Below, piece after piece: positions 13,987-22,513 of a stretch of DNA of 64,000 nucleotides. The stretch spans positions 1,798,001 to 1,862,000 of the forward strand of contig NZ_JAVIWS010000001.1 in the NCBI RefSeq assembly GCF_031323975.1, read 5' to 3'. Numbering within the stretch: position 1 is the first letter of the stretch; every line of letters starts with the position of its first letter. The stretch is from Escherichia ruysiae (GTDB taxonomy: Bacteria > Pseudomonadota > Gammaproteobacteria > Enterobacterales > Enterobacteriaceae). Under the pieces are notes generated by a model that searched no databases, was not told the origin of the DNA, and was given only the letters and a program-made list of their open reading frames with translations. Both the position numbers and the translations under genes were made by a program.

Positions 13987-14025
13987 ACGCTACCGCCCTT
14001 GGCTTAACAGCTACCAATACACTGG
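13987..14025 (-). promoter_or_regulatory. JUMPstart element with ops site upstream of kpsM
   Basis: Read on the minus strand, 14025 to 13987 gives the JUMPstart sequence, including GGTAGCTGTTAAGCCAAGGG and, at 13997-13990, the ops octamer GGCGGTAG. In E. coli capsule, LPS, haemolysin and F-plasmid operons, ops makes RNA polymerase pause and recruits RfaH, which suppresses termination through long operons. Here it lies 30 bases before the kpsM start and would let transcription pass through kpsMT into AT-rich region 2. Confidence 0.97.
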
Positions 14026-14090
14026 AGGTAATACTTGTTTGTAATTGGATAAAATACGTTCAGACGGTTTGACTTTTTAATAACCGCAAA

Positions 14091-14752
14091 CAATTTCAGC
14101 AGAAATTATTTCCGCAGGGATAAATTGATCTATTTCCGTCTCATTTTTTCTAATCCATTCTTCAGGCATGAATGTATTCGGTCTTCTGGTAATTTCAGAA
14201 AACTGGCCGTTTTAGAATGTAGAGTTAATTTCTCAGGAAATTATGCGTAACTCTTTTTGCTTAGCCTGTATGGGTAAAAAAGATGTAAAGCACCATGCAT
14301 TCTGGATTACTCCGGAACACACTTATTCAAAATGAGCTTTTAATTTCGCAAGAAATTATTTTTGCTTTTACTGTTAACTACTGGATTATAACACCACCTA
14401 TAAATTTTATGCGTAGCAACACCTGCAATCTGTTTCACACCAGAACGCACGAATTTATTACCAATCAATTGTTTACCGAGAAACTATTTCCCTATTTAAA
14501 ATTCACTCATGTACTTCTTATTTATATCTTCAGTCCCCTCTTTGCGGTCATATTTGTGATATTCATCACATTTAAACAATGTTATTTAAGTCGCAGGAAT
14601 AATTCCGGCAGCAATTATTGTTGTCGATTAAAATATATGTCTTGATTATTTAGCGCGTTTATTTTAACCAGTGTTACAGCCAGCACTATCCCTCAGTAGA
14701 TATACCTGAGCAGACATTGTTTCAAATCGACGGATAGTTTCTGTGGAAATTA
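14091..14752. repeat. Spaced palindrome family TAATTTC-N4-GAAATTA in the kpsM leader
   Basis: Two perfect 7-4-7 inverted repeats occur at 14226-14243 (spacer TCAG) and 14341-14358 (spacer GCAA). Close variants are at 14091-14108 (CAATTTC AGCA GAAATTA) and 14735-14752 (TAGTTTC TGTG GAAATTA). Weaker ones are at 14469-14486 and 14586-14603. Successive copies start 135, 115, 128, 117 and 149 bases apart. Sequence between copies also shows partial likeness, so the leader may be an old degenerate tandem repeat. Function is unknown. Confidence 0.65.
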
Positions 14753-15032
14753 TTTTACTTACTTAAAATTTCCTTTCTGATTGTCTCCAGGAATTTTAGT
14801 AATTTCCAGGCTACACAAAATACAGATCACACAAGAATTATCCTATATGTTTTGACCTATCAATTGCCACCCAATGATTCATTACATCTATTAATGGTCA
14901 TGATGTATTGCCACACTTAAGCATATTTATAGGACGCTGGGCTGTTTCAGGAGAGAACTCGTATCTGTTGTTTTGCAGAACATTCAGTGATGAGAGGAAT
15001 GGGATATTTATTATTGCAAAAATATTCAATTC

Positions 15033-15063
15033 GGTGAGTGGATAAGAAGATTATACACTCACC
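15033..15063 (-). terminator. Possible terminator after gspM
   Basis: An 8-bp perfect stem (GGTGAGTG / CACTCACC) with a 15-base loop lies 38 bases past the gspM stop. On the minus strand it is followed by an A/T-rich run but not a clean U-tract, so it is only a moderate candidate for ending the gsp operon. Confidence 0.4.
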
Positions 15064-15100
15064 TTTCGGGCTGAATTTCACAGGGAATTTACTGGAACAC

Positions 15101-15637
15101 TTATCCTCTTATCAACTCCAGTCGCTGCACATTCACCATCCCTGGCTTCTCACCTGCGCTGACATCAATTTGTGTCACCCGCAGCGCATACTTTTCATCC
15201 AGCGCGTTTAACCAGTTCAGCAGGTCATTAAACACCACAGGATCTATCCAGACCTGAATATTCTCCCCGCGCTCAGCTATCCGCTTAATGACCACTGAAT
15301 GCGCCGAAGCACTGTCACTAATGACCCGCGATACCTGCGCAGGCGTTGTTGTGGCGGATTTTCGCGCTGCGATAATATCCGGCGCGGCGCTCTTCAGTCG
15401 GGTATTCATCGCCACCAGCTGCTGCAACATCGTCTCCTGTTGCTCAATCCGTTCGCTCAAAGGTTGCCAGATGAGGACGTAATATCCGGCGCTAAACAGA
15501 AACACCGCCGCAGCCAGTAACATGCCCTTTTCGCGCGGCGAACGCCCCGCGAGATGTTGAGCCAGCCAGTGTTCGCCACGGCTTAACTGGCGTTCACGCC
15601 ATTGCTGAAAATAGTGAATAAATTTATCGCGTAACAT
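15101..15637 (-). CDS. gspM: GspM, T2SS inner-membrane platform protein
   Basis: A 178-residue bitopic protein with one N-terminal membrane segment (about residues 38-54, MLLAAAVFLFSAGYYVLI) and a small periplasmic ferredoxin-like domain. GspM pairs with GspL in the inner-membrane platform of the type II secretion system. The start overlaps the end of gspL by 14 bases. It is the last gene of the sslE-gsp operon. Confidence 0.95.
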   Translation of the reverse strand: MLRDKFIHYFQQWRERQLSRGEHWLAQHLAGRSPREKGMLLAAAVFLFSAGYYVLIWQPLSERIEQQETMLQQLVAMNTRLKSAAPDIIAARKSATTTPAQVSRVISDSASAHSVVIKRIAERGENIQVWIDPVVFNDLLNWLNALDEKYALRVTQIDVSAGEKPGMVNVQRLELIRG

Positions 15638-16817
15638 GATATTTCCTCCGCAACGTTACGCCGCCGGAAACCGCATCACCCTCTTTCTGTAACGCGTCCT
15701 GTTGCACAACATAATCAGTTGCCAGTGCGCTACGCAGTTTGTCGAAACTGGCAAAGTTTGCTGCCCGCAACTGAAGGTGGAACGTCTGGCGTTTTTGATC
15801 AAAGGTGAAACCACGCATTTCGATGTCGGTAAGTGACGCTGATTTCAGGGTACTGGCGATCGCTGACAATTCTGCGAGCAGCCGGGTATCGTCGGCCTGT
15901 GGGCGATATTTTTTCAGCGCCATCGTCACCTGAGAGCGTAAATTCACAATCCGCTTCTGCTCCGGGAATAGCGTTAAGAACTGTTTCTCCGCCTGGGTGC
16001 GGCTTTGCGCCACCTGTTCGCTGACGCTCCATAACGTCACGCCCCGTTCCACTACCAGCGCAACCAGAATCAGCAATATCGGCAGAATCATCACCCGCCA
16101 GCGCGCCCACTGTTTTCGGTAGCTGACGCGAGGCTGCCACTGGCCGCTTAGCAAGTTCCCTTCTGGTTCTCCGAATGTGGTAATGGCTGGTAGTGCCGTG
16201 ATTGTCAGGCGTTCTGCGTCCGCATCAGCCCATGTAGATAGCTCTTCCGGCGCAATACCGACCACGGTCAACGAAAGCGGTAAATCCTGCTCATTGAGCT
16301 GTGCGCGTAACATGACCGGAGCCAGCGCCCGCCCGGCGCTCCATCCCCGGCACTCATTGATGCGGCAGATAACTCGTTGCGCATCGCCAGCCATATAGCC
16401 ACAAGGAATGGACATCCAGTCCGGCGCGACGGTAGCGCGGGTGATGCCGTTTTCCTGCAACCACTGCGCAATGTTGCGCATATGCTGTTGGTGAATCACT
16501 GCCACGGTTGCCAGTTGCTGGTCGATTTTCAACGGGGCGAAATGCAGTTCATCGATATCCTGGTTCAGCTCTTCTTCCAGTAAGGCGGGCAGAATAGTCG
16601 GTATCTGCTTACGGGCGACATCAGGCAGTTCAACCTGCCAGACGCTGCTCCATTCGCCGGGAATGTAGAGCCGAATCGCATCAGTTTGCAGCCATTGTTG
16701 GAGACGTTCGTCAGCAACGTCAGGCCAGATACCGTGCTCCACGTCGGGTGTACGGCGCTGCCAACGGACGGTATCGGAGGCGCAAAGCGGGAAAAAAATC
16801 TCAAGGATGGAACTCAC
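15624..16817 (-). CDS. gspL: GspL, T2SS cytoplasmic/inner-membrane linker
   Basis: A 397-residue protein: an N-terminal actin-like cytoplasmic domain (to about 235), one membrane helix (about 243-262, MILPILLILVALVVERGV) and a periplasmic C-terminal domain. GspL anchors the ATPase GspE to the membrane and binds GspM. The start is GTG at 16817, overlapping the gspK TGA (GTGA). In K-12 this part of the gsp operon is deleted (from memory); here it is intact. Confidence 0.95.
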   Translation of the reverse strand: MSSILEIFFPLCASDTVRWQRRTPDVEHGIWPDVADERLQQWLQTDAIRLYIPGEWSSVWQVELPDVARKQIPTILPALLEEELNQDIDELHFAPLKIDQQLATVAVIHQQHMRNIAQWLQENGITRATVAPDWMSIPCGYMAGDAQRVICRINECRGWSAGRALAPVMLRAQLNEQDLPLSLTVVGIAPEELSTWADADAERLTITALPAITTFGEPEGNLLSGQWQPRVSYRKQWARWRVMILPILLILVALVVERGVTLWSVSEQVAQSRTQAEKQFLTLFPEQKRIVNLRSQVTMALKKYRPQADDTRLLAELSAIASTLKSASLTDIEMRGFTFDQKRQTFHLQLRAANFASFDKLRSALATDYVVQQDALQKEGDAVSGGVTLRRKYHVTR

Positions 16818-17791
16818 TCACTTTCTCCTGTCTGATGCCAGAGAACCGAAAAGTGTTGTGGCCCCATGCGGACAATTAACGAGTTCATCGTCAGTTCAAT
16901 CTCATTCACGGTGATATCCGAACGCAGCCAGAAGTAATTGCTGTCCACGCTCAGGACGGTTTTTAGCTGTTTTTTAGTACGCTCATCGACGTCAGCAAGT
17001 AGCGGCTGCGCAAGAAACTGATCGACATCTTCCCACCCCTTCGCCGGACGTTGTTGTAATAACGCCCGCGCCTGAACAGGGCTTAACCACGGGTCAAACA
17101 GCGCCTCAAGAATCACGCTTTGCGTGACGTCTAATGTGTTGATGTTGATTTGCTGGCGGGTCATCGGCAGCGCACAAACCAGCGGTTTCAGTTTTTGATA
17201 AAGTCCGGCGTCCATTCCCTGCACCACGCGCATCTCGCTAATATCAGCCAGCGGTTGATTAGCGGCATAGAACGGCACCGAGCGGGCGAGATACTCGCTG
17301 TCTTCACGCCCCAGCCGCGTCTGCACGCTGCGATCCTCGTCAATAAACTCCCACAGGCTTTCGGCTATCAGTTCAGCTCGATAAGCTGGCACATCCAGGC
17401 GCGAGATCAGGGCAATCAACTGTTGTACCGCGAGCGGACGCGATGCCGTCGTCGGCTGAGCGAGGGCATTCAGGTTAAAGCAGGCCTGTGCGTCGCGCAG
17501 GGTGACGGCAATTTGCCCCTGCGGCAGAGGGAAGAAACGAGGGCCGGAAGCCCACGGCTGTGCCAGATGCACGCGTTGTTCATTTTTTAGGCTCAGACTG
17601 AGCGCGCTCAGCGCCAGGCTTTCAGCACTGGCGCTGTACCACAGCGCCTGCTGGTACTCCTGCTGGCTGCGCGTTCGCCCAAGTTGTTGCTGCATCCGCC
17701 CGGAAAGCGTGATGGTTACCAGCATTATGACCGCCAGCAATATCAGCACCACGACCAGTGCCATTCCGCGTTTTGGTGGTGAGGTGATCAT
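16814..17791 (-). CDS. gspK: GspK, minor pseudopilin
   Basis: A 325-residue minor pseudopilin. It starts with a short basic leader and a prepilin cleavage site (KRG followed by MALVVVLILLAVIMLV). Unlike GspG-J, the residue after Gly is Met and the +5 Glu is missing, which is normal for GspK. The large periplasmic domain fits its place at the pseudopilus tip with GspI and GspJ. Start ATG at 17791 overlaps the gspJ stop. Confidence 0.95.
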   Translation of the reverse strand: MITSPPKRGMALVVVLILLAVIMLVTITLSGRMQQQLGRTRSQQEYQQALWYSASAESLALSALSLSLKNEQRVHLAQPWASGPRFFPLPQGQIAVTLRDAQACFNLNALAQPTTASRPLAVQQLIALISRLDVPAYRAELIAESLWEFIDEDRSVQTRLGREDSEYLARSVPFYAANQPLADISEMRVVQGMDAGLYQKLKPLVCALPMTRQQININTLDVTQSVILEALFDPWLSPVQARALLQQRPAKGWEDVDQFLAQPLLADVDERTKKQLKTVLSVDSNYFWLRSDITVNEIELTMNSLIVRMGPQHFSVLWHQTGESE

Positions 17792-18393
17792 GATAATTGC
17801 GGCCCGCGTAACAACCAGATGCGTTCAATCTCGCCCCATTGTGGCGAATGCAGGGTCATGCGCACCGCCACAGGGATCGCCTGCACTGACGACCAACTCT
17901 CCTGCCAGCGCGTGCCGTCGTAGAATTGCAAACGGAGCGAATCTGCCGGGATTAATTTTTGCGTTGTTGGCTTCACGCTGCCTGCTGCATCGGTCAGCGG
18001 CCAGGACAATCGTTCAAGATAACCGTCATGAATGCGGTAACCGACGGTAAGCAGATTACTGCGCGGCAGGCGCATCAACGGATTAACCACACCACCACGC
18101 ACAAAGCGTATCCCTTCACTCTCAGACGCCAGCACGCCAGCGCCAGCCAGTAACGCCGGTTCCCGCTGCCCCTGCTCGCCTCTTACCGGGCGTGGCATCA
18201 TTTGTGTCAGATCGTGGGTCAGAAAACTCATCGTTTGCTGCATGAGGTTTAGTTTTTGATCGTGTTCGGCGACGGCGCTATTCACGCGCGTGACGCCGTT
18301 TGTCACCTGCTGCGCCATCAGTGCCAGCGAGGCAAAAATGGCGATTGCCACCAGCATTTCCAGTAATGTGAAACCAGCGCGAGTCCTTCTCAC
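17788..18393 (-). CDS. gspJ: GspJ, minor pseudopilin
   Basis: A 201-residue pseudopilin with prepilin peptidase site RAG/FTLLEM and a hydrophobic N-terminal helix. GspJ forms the pseudopilus tip complex with GspI and GspK. The start is GTG at 18393, overlapping the gspI stop (GTGA), which agrees with tight translational coupling in this run of genes. Confidence 0.95.
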   Translation of the reverse strand: MRRTRAGFTLLEMLVAIAIFASLALMAQQVTNGVTRVNSAVAEHDQKLNLMQQTMSFLTHDLTQMMPRPVRGEQGQREPALLAGAGVLASESEGIRFVRGGVVNPLMRLPRSNLLTVGYRIHDGYLERLSWPLTDAAGSVKPTTQKLIPADSLRLQFYDGTRWQESWSSVQAIPVAVRMTLHSPQWGEIERIWLLRGPQLS

Positions 18394-18761
18394 TGTTGGC
18401 CTCCCACGGCGCTAAACCAGGCGCGTCGTGACTGGATCACCGACGAAAAGTCTTCATGACGGCTGACTTCAATATCCACCGCCTGGAGCAGCGCGTTACC
18501 GGTATTCAGCGGTGTAGTTCGCCAGTACCAGCGGCTTCCTGCCATATCGCTCTCGCCCTGATGCCTGACCGCCCGTTGTTCGCGGGTCATCAGGTAGAGC
18601 AGTGCGGTCTGGTTTTCAGCTACCCAGCCCGCTACCGTTTTCTCCTCAAGAACCTGCTGATTACTCAGCGCACCGCTGGCAATCTGTAGTACCGCCGTGG
18701 CAGCTAGCGCAAAAATCGCCAGCGCGAGCATCACTTCCAGCAACGTAAATCCGCGCTTCAT
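18390..18761 (-). CDS. gspI: GspI, minor pseudopilin
   Basis: A 123-residue pseudopilin starting MKRG/FTLLEVMLALAIFALAA, the cleavage site for PppA with a Glu at +5. GspI nucleates the tip complex of the T2SS pseudopilus. ATG at 18761 overlaps the gspH stop by four bases. Confidence 0.95.
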   Translation of the reverse strand: MKRGFTLLEVMLALAIFALAATAVLQIASGALSNQQVLEEKTVAGWVAENQTALLYLMTREQRAVRHQGESDMAGSRWYWRTTPLNTGNALLQAVDIEVSRHEDFSSVIQSRRAWFSAVGGQQ

Positions 18762-19321
18762 GGCATCCTCTCATCACATTGATTGAGGGATAACGCGCCA
18801 TCGTGCGCCAGCTTTACCGCCCAACATGCGTTTTGCGCCGCCGAGTAGAAGCGCAGCGTAAACGGCGTGGCGGGTTCAAAAGGCGAGAAGCGGATCTGCG
18901 GAGTCTTCTTTTTCGCCTCTTTTTGCAGTTCCAGTTCAATATCATGCAGCGTCAGGCGACGACGTTGCAGCTCCAGCGCATACTCTTTCTGCCAGATATC
19001 ACTTCCGGGTTGTAACAGCATCTGCACCTGTTTCGACACCGTAACCTGTGCCGATAACCGGGTCGCAGAAACGGGCAACCACTGCCCCTGACGACGCTGC
19101 ATAAACTGATAGCCTGGCGGGTCGATTAACACACCGAGTGTTTTCCCTTCGATCACTGCCCTGTCCTTAAACTGCGCAAAGCGAGTCAGAAAATCCTGCG
19201 CCGCTTTTTTCGCAGGCGATTCAGAATCGGTCGCAAAAGTCTGTACCACGCCCACACTGGCAAGGCCGATAAGGAAAATCACCAGCATGATTTCCAGAAG
19301 AGTGAATCCGCGTCCAGGCAC
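18758..19321 (-). CDS. gspH: GspH, minor pseudopilin
   Basis: A 187-residue pseudopilin starting with PGRG/FTLLEIMLVIFLIG. It joins the GspIJK tip complex to the GspG filament. The start appears to be GTG at 19321, three bases after the gspG stop, with AGGAG a short way upstream inside gspG. Confidence 0.94.
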   Translation of the reverse strand: MPGRGFTLLEIMLVIFLIGLASVGVVQTFATDSESPAKKAAQDFLTRFAQFKDRAVIEGKTLGVLIDPPGYQFMQRRQGQWLPVSATRLSAQVTVSKQVQMLLQPGSDIWQKEYALELQRRRLTLHDIELELQKEAKKKTPQIRFSPFEPATPFTLRFYSAAQNACWAVKLAHDGALSLNQCDERMP

Positions 19322-19324
19322 TGA

Positions 19325-19780
19325 TTACTGAAACTCCTGCAAATTCCAGTTACCGATATCTGCGCCAGCGCCTTCCCCGTTTTCCTGACCATCCGCCCCT
19401 AAGGTGTAAACATCAAACATCCCTTTTTCACCGGGGCTGAGATACTGATAATCATTGCCCCACGGATCTTTTGGCAGTCGTTTAATGTATCCACCTGGAC
19501 GGTAGTTGCGGGAATCCGCCATATTGGCCGGTTGCTGGATCAGCGCCTCAAGCCCCTGCTCGGTGGTCGGATAACGCCCGTTATCCAGTCGGTACATATC
19601 CAGCGCGTTTTCCAGTGCCACGATATCGCTGATGGCTTTTTGCCTGTCCGCTTTTTCTTTGTTGCCCAGCAGGTTAGGCACCACCAGGCTTGCCAGAACG
19701 CCAAGAATAACAATCACCACCATCACTTCCAGCAGGGTAAAACCTGCCCGTGGTTTTTGTGTGCGGGATAATGAATTCAT
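19325..19780 (-). CDS. gspG: GspG, major pseudopilin
   Basis: A 151-residue major pseudopilin with leader MNSLSRTQKPRAG and mature start FTLLEVMVVIVILGVLA. The C-terminal part has the calcium-binding loop region (PWGNDYQYLSPGEKGMFDVY). I chose ATG 19780, which has ACGGAG 8 bases upstream; the frame is open nine codons further but without a better start. It is cleaved by PppA and forms the pseudopilus shaft. Confidence 0.96.
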   Translation of the reverse strand: MNSLSRTQKPRAGFTLLEVMVVIVILGVLASLVVPNLLGNKEKADRQKAISDIVALENALDMYRLDNGRYPTTEQGLEALIQQPANMADSRNYRPGGYIKRLPKDPWGNDYQYLSPGEKGMFDVYTLGADGQENGEGAGADIGNWNLQEFQ

Positions 19781-19796
19781 GTGATAACTCCGTAAA

Positions 19797-21020
19797 TTAC
19801 ATTCCAACCATATTGTTCAGTTGCAGCATCGGCTCGAGGATGGCGATGACGATAAACAGCACCACGCCCGCCATCATCACCACCAGAGCAGGCTCAAACA
19901 GCCCCAACGCCAGCCCCACCTGGGTATCAAACTCCCGCTCCTGGTTGACTGCGGCCTGTTCAAGCATGGTTTCCAGCTCGCCGCTCTGTTCACCGGAGGC
20001 GATCATGTACAACATCATCGGCGGGAACAGGCGAAGCTCCGCCAGCGCGGCGCGCAGACTGCTTCCTTCGCGAACGCGATCTGCCGCCAGCAGCAGTTGT
20101 TGCTCGACATAACGATTTGCCGACACGGCGGCAGCGGTCTGAATGCCTTCCAGTAGCGGAACACTGCTGGCGGTGAGGATGCTTAACGTGCGGGAAAAAC
20201 GCGCTGTATTCAGCCCGCGCGCAACACGCCCAGTCACGGGCAAACGCAGCAAGGTTTTATCCCAGCGCAGGCGCATGGCAGGATTTTTGAGTAACCGTTG
20301 CCCCAGCACCAGAAGCCCCAGCAAACCTACCAGCCAGTAAACGCCGCTGGTCTGTAACGTGTCGCTCATGGCGATGAGCATTCGGGTGGAGGCAGGCAGC
20401 GCGTGTCCGAGATGATCAAACTGTTCGATGATTTTCGGCACCACTGCCGTCAGCAAAATAGTGACCACGCCCGTTGCCACCACCAGCAGTACCAGCGGAT
20501 AGAGCATGGCCTGCAGCAGGCGTGATTTCAGGCGCTGCCGCTGTTCGGTGTAATCCGCCAGGCGATTGAGCACCACATCGAGATGCCCGGATTTTTCTCC
20601 GGCAGCCACCATCGAACAAAACAGAGAATCAAAGACGCGGGGATGTTCGCGCAGGCTGTCCGACAGGGTATAACCTTCCTGAATCCGGCTGCGTAGCGCC
20701 ATACCGAGGCTTTTTACATGCAGTTTTTCACTTTGCTCACTGACAGCCTGTAAGCAGGTTTCCAGCGGCATTGCTGCCTGCACCAGCGTTGCCAGTTGAC
20801 GAGTGAACAGCGCCAGATCTGCCGCCGCCACGCGACGATGTGCGTGTCGCCGACGCTGCAACATTCCCCCTGACGAAGCATTCAGCCGGGCTTCAATGTG
20901 CACGGGGATAAGCTCTTTACCGCGCAACAACTGGCGGGCATGACGCGCGGAATCCGCCTCAATCATGCCTTTGGTTTTGCGACCATTACGCTCCAGCGCC
21001 TGATAGTAAAACAGTGCCAT
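19797..21020 (-). CDS. gspF: GspF, T2SS inner-membrane platform protein
   Basis: A 407-residue polytopic protein with two repeated T2SSF domains (about 70-195 and 275-400), each followed by hydrophobic helices. GspF is the central inner-membrane platform protein, homologous to PilC. The start overlaps the gspE stop. A 16-base gap separates its stop from the gspG start. Confidence 0.96.
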   Translation of the reverse strand: MALFYYQALERNGRKTKGMIEADSARHARQLLRGKELIPVHIEARLNASSGGMLQRRRHAHRRVAAADLALFTRQLATLVQAAMPLETCLQAVSEQSEKLHVKSLGMALRSRIQEGYTLSDSLREHPRVFDSLFCSMVAAGEKSGHLDVVLNRLADYTEQRQRLKSRLLQAMLYPLVLLVVATGVVTILLTAVVPKIIEQFDHLGHALPASTRMLIAMSDTLQTSGVYWLVGLLGLLVLGQRLLKNPAMRLRWDKTLLRLPVTGRVARGLNTARFSRTLSILTASSVPLLEGIQTAAAVSANRYVEQQLLLAADRVREGSSLRAALAELRLFPPMMLYMIASGEQSGELETMLEQAAVNQEREFDTQVGLALGLFEPALVVMMAGVVLFIVIAILEPMLQLNNMVGM

Positions 21021-22513
21021 TACGCCTCCATGGTTACCCGCAGCACTTCATCGAGAGAGGTTTCTCCGGCGAGCACTTTCTCAATGCCGTTGCTGCGGAT
21101 ACCCGCAGAGTGTTGCCGGACATAACGTTCCAGCTCCAGTTCCCCGGCCTGACGGTGGATCAAATCACGCAATGTGGCGTCCACCACGATCAACTCATGG
21201 ATGGCAGTACGCCCGCGAAAACCTTTGTGATTACAGGCGGGACAGCCCTGCGGATGGTACAGAGTGACGGTACGCGCATCGGTAATCCCCAACAGGCGTT
21301 TTTCTTCGTCAGTGGCAGGCGCGGGCTGGCGGCAGTCGGGGCACAGCGTGCGAACCAGTCGCTGCGCCATCACGCCCGTCAGACTGGAAGAGAGCAGGAA
21401 AGGCTCCACGCCCATATCCTGCAAACGTGTGATCGCCCCCACCGCCGTGTTGGTATGCAGGGTTGACAGTACCAAGTGTCCGGTCAATGACGCCTGGACG
21501 GCGATTTCTGCGGTTTCGGTATCGCGGATTTCACCCACCATCACCACATCCGGATCCTGACGCAAAATCGCGCGCAGGCCACGGGCGAAGGTCATCCCGA
21601 CGCGGGTGTTGACCTGCGTCTGACCGATCCCTTCAATCATGTATTCGATGGGGTCTTCAACCGTGAGAATGTTGCGCGAGTGGTTGTTCAACTCCTGCAA
21701 TCCGGCGTACAGCGTAGTGCTTTTGCCGGAACCCGTCGGCCCCGTCACCAGAAAAATACCGTGCGGTTTGTGCAGTAGCTGGCGCAATTGCGCGGTCAGT
21801 TCATGACTTAAACCCAGACGTTCCAGCGTCAGGCGAGCCTGGTTTTTGTCCAGCAGTCGCAGTACCACGCGCTCGCCCCAGGCGGAAGGCATGGTGGAGA
21901 CACGCACGTCAATCGCCCGACCGCCCAGCAGCAGCGCAATACGTCCATCCTGCGGTACGCGTTTTTCGGCAATATCCAGCCGCGCCATCACCTTGATACG
22001 CGATACCAGCAACGAGGCCAGTTTGCGCCCCGGTCGCAGCATTTCATGTAATGTGCCGTCAACGCGAAAACGGATCACCAGACTCTTTTCAAACGTCTCG
22101 ATGTGGATATCCGAAGCGCCTTCTTTAATCGCCTCTGCCAGCATGGCGTTGATCAGTTTGATGATCGGCGCATCGTCGTCACTTTCCAGCAGATCTTCCG
22201 TTTCCGGCAGCTCTTCTGCGAGGGTAAAAAAGTCCTCAGCAGAACCGAGATCTTCCATCAGCTGGCGAGCCTCGGAAGAGTCCCGCTGCCAGACCGCATT
22301 CAGTCGCTGTTCAAATTCGGCTTCGTCGATTTGCCGCAGCGTAAAGGGCGCGTTCAGCCCCCGTTGCAGCTCCTGCAAAACAGAGAGCGACAACGGGTGG
22401 ACGTGGAGGATCTCCAGCGACGATTCGCACCATGCCACCAGGCTAAACCGACGGCTGAAACTGTAGGGCAGACGCACGGTGTTAGCGATGTTTTCCTGTG
22501 CTACAGGCACCAT
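21020..22513 (-). CDS. gspE: GspE, T2SS ATPase
   Basis: A 497-residue secretion ATPase. Walker A GPTGSGKS lies at residues 258-265, the Asp box and Walker B region follow ([25 protein letters not shown]), and a tetracysteine zinc site is formed by Cys391/Cys394 and Cys424/Cys427. It powers pseudopilus assembly at the cytoplasmic face through GspL and GspF. The start overlaps the gspD stop by one base (TAATG). Confidence 0.97.
   Translation of the reverse strand: MVPVAQENIANTVRLPYSFSRRFSLVAWCESSLEILHVHPLSLSVLQELQRGLNAPFTLRQIDEAEFEQRLNAVWQRDSSEARQLMEDLGSAEDFFTLAEELPETEDLLESDDDAPIIKLINAMLAEAIKEGASDIHIETFEKSLVIRFRVDGTLHEMLRPGRKLASLLVSRIKVMARLDIAEKRVPQDGRIALLLGGRAIDVRVSTMPSAWGERVVLRLLDKNQARLTLERLGLSHELTAQLRQLLHKPHGIFLVTGPTGSGKSTTLYAGLQELNNHSRNILTVEDPIEYMIEGIGQTQVNTRVGMTFARGLRAILRQDPDVVMVGEIRDTETAEIAVQASLTGHLVLSTLHTNTAVGAITRLQDMGVEPFLLSSSLTGVMAQRLVRTLCPDCRQPAPATDEEKRLLGITDARTVTLYHPQGCPACNHKGFRGRTAIHELIVVDATLRDLIHRQAGELELERYVRQHSAGIRSNGIEKVLAGETSLDEVLRVTMEA

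Larger units (their letters stand above)
14026..15100 (-). promoter_or_regulatory. About 1 kb non-coding leader between gspM and kpsM, with region 3 promoter
   Basis: This AT-rich stretch has no credible gene. In the K5 group 2 locus the region 3 promoter is reported about 740 bases before kpsM, under H-NS, SlyA and RfaH control; the same distance here would place it near 14700, but I did not locate a clear -10/-35 pair. The stretch contains several spaced copies of a small palindrome (listed separately) and, at its right end, a possible gsp terminator. The long untranslated leader is thus conserved in layout. Confidence 0.7.

Noticed and set aside
13958..14017. 20-codon N-terminal extension of KpsM
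   Set aside because: The bases are the JUMPstart/ops leader signal; the internal ATG has a better ribosome site.
14295..14645. 116-codon plus-strand open frame in the kpsM leader
   Set aside because: No ribosome site or known motif, runs opposite to the leader, and spans the palindrome copies; likely a chance frame in AT-rich DNA.
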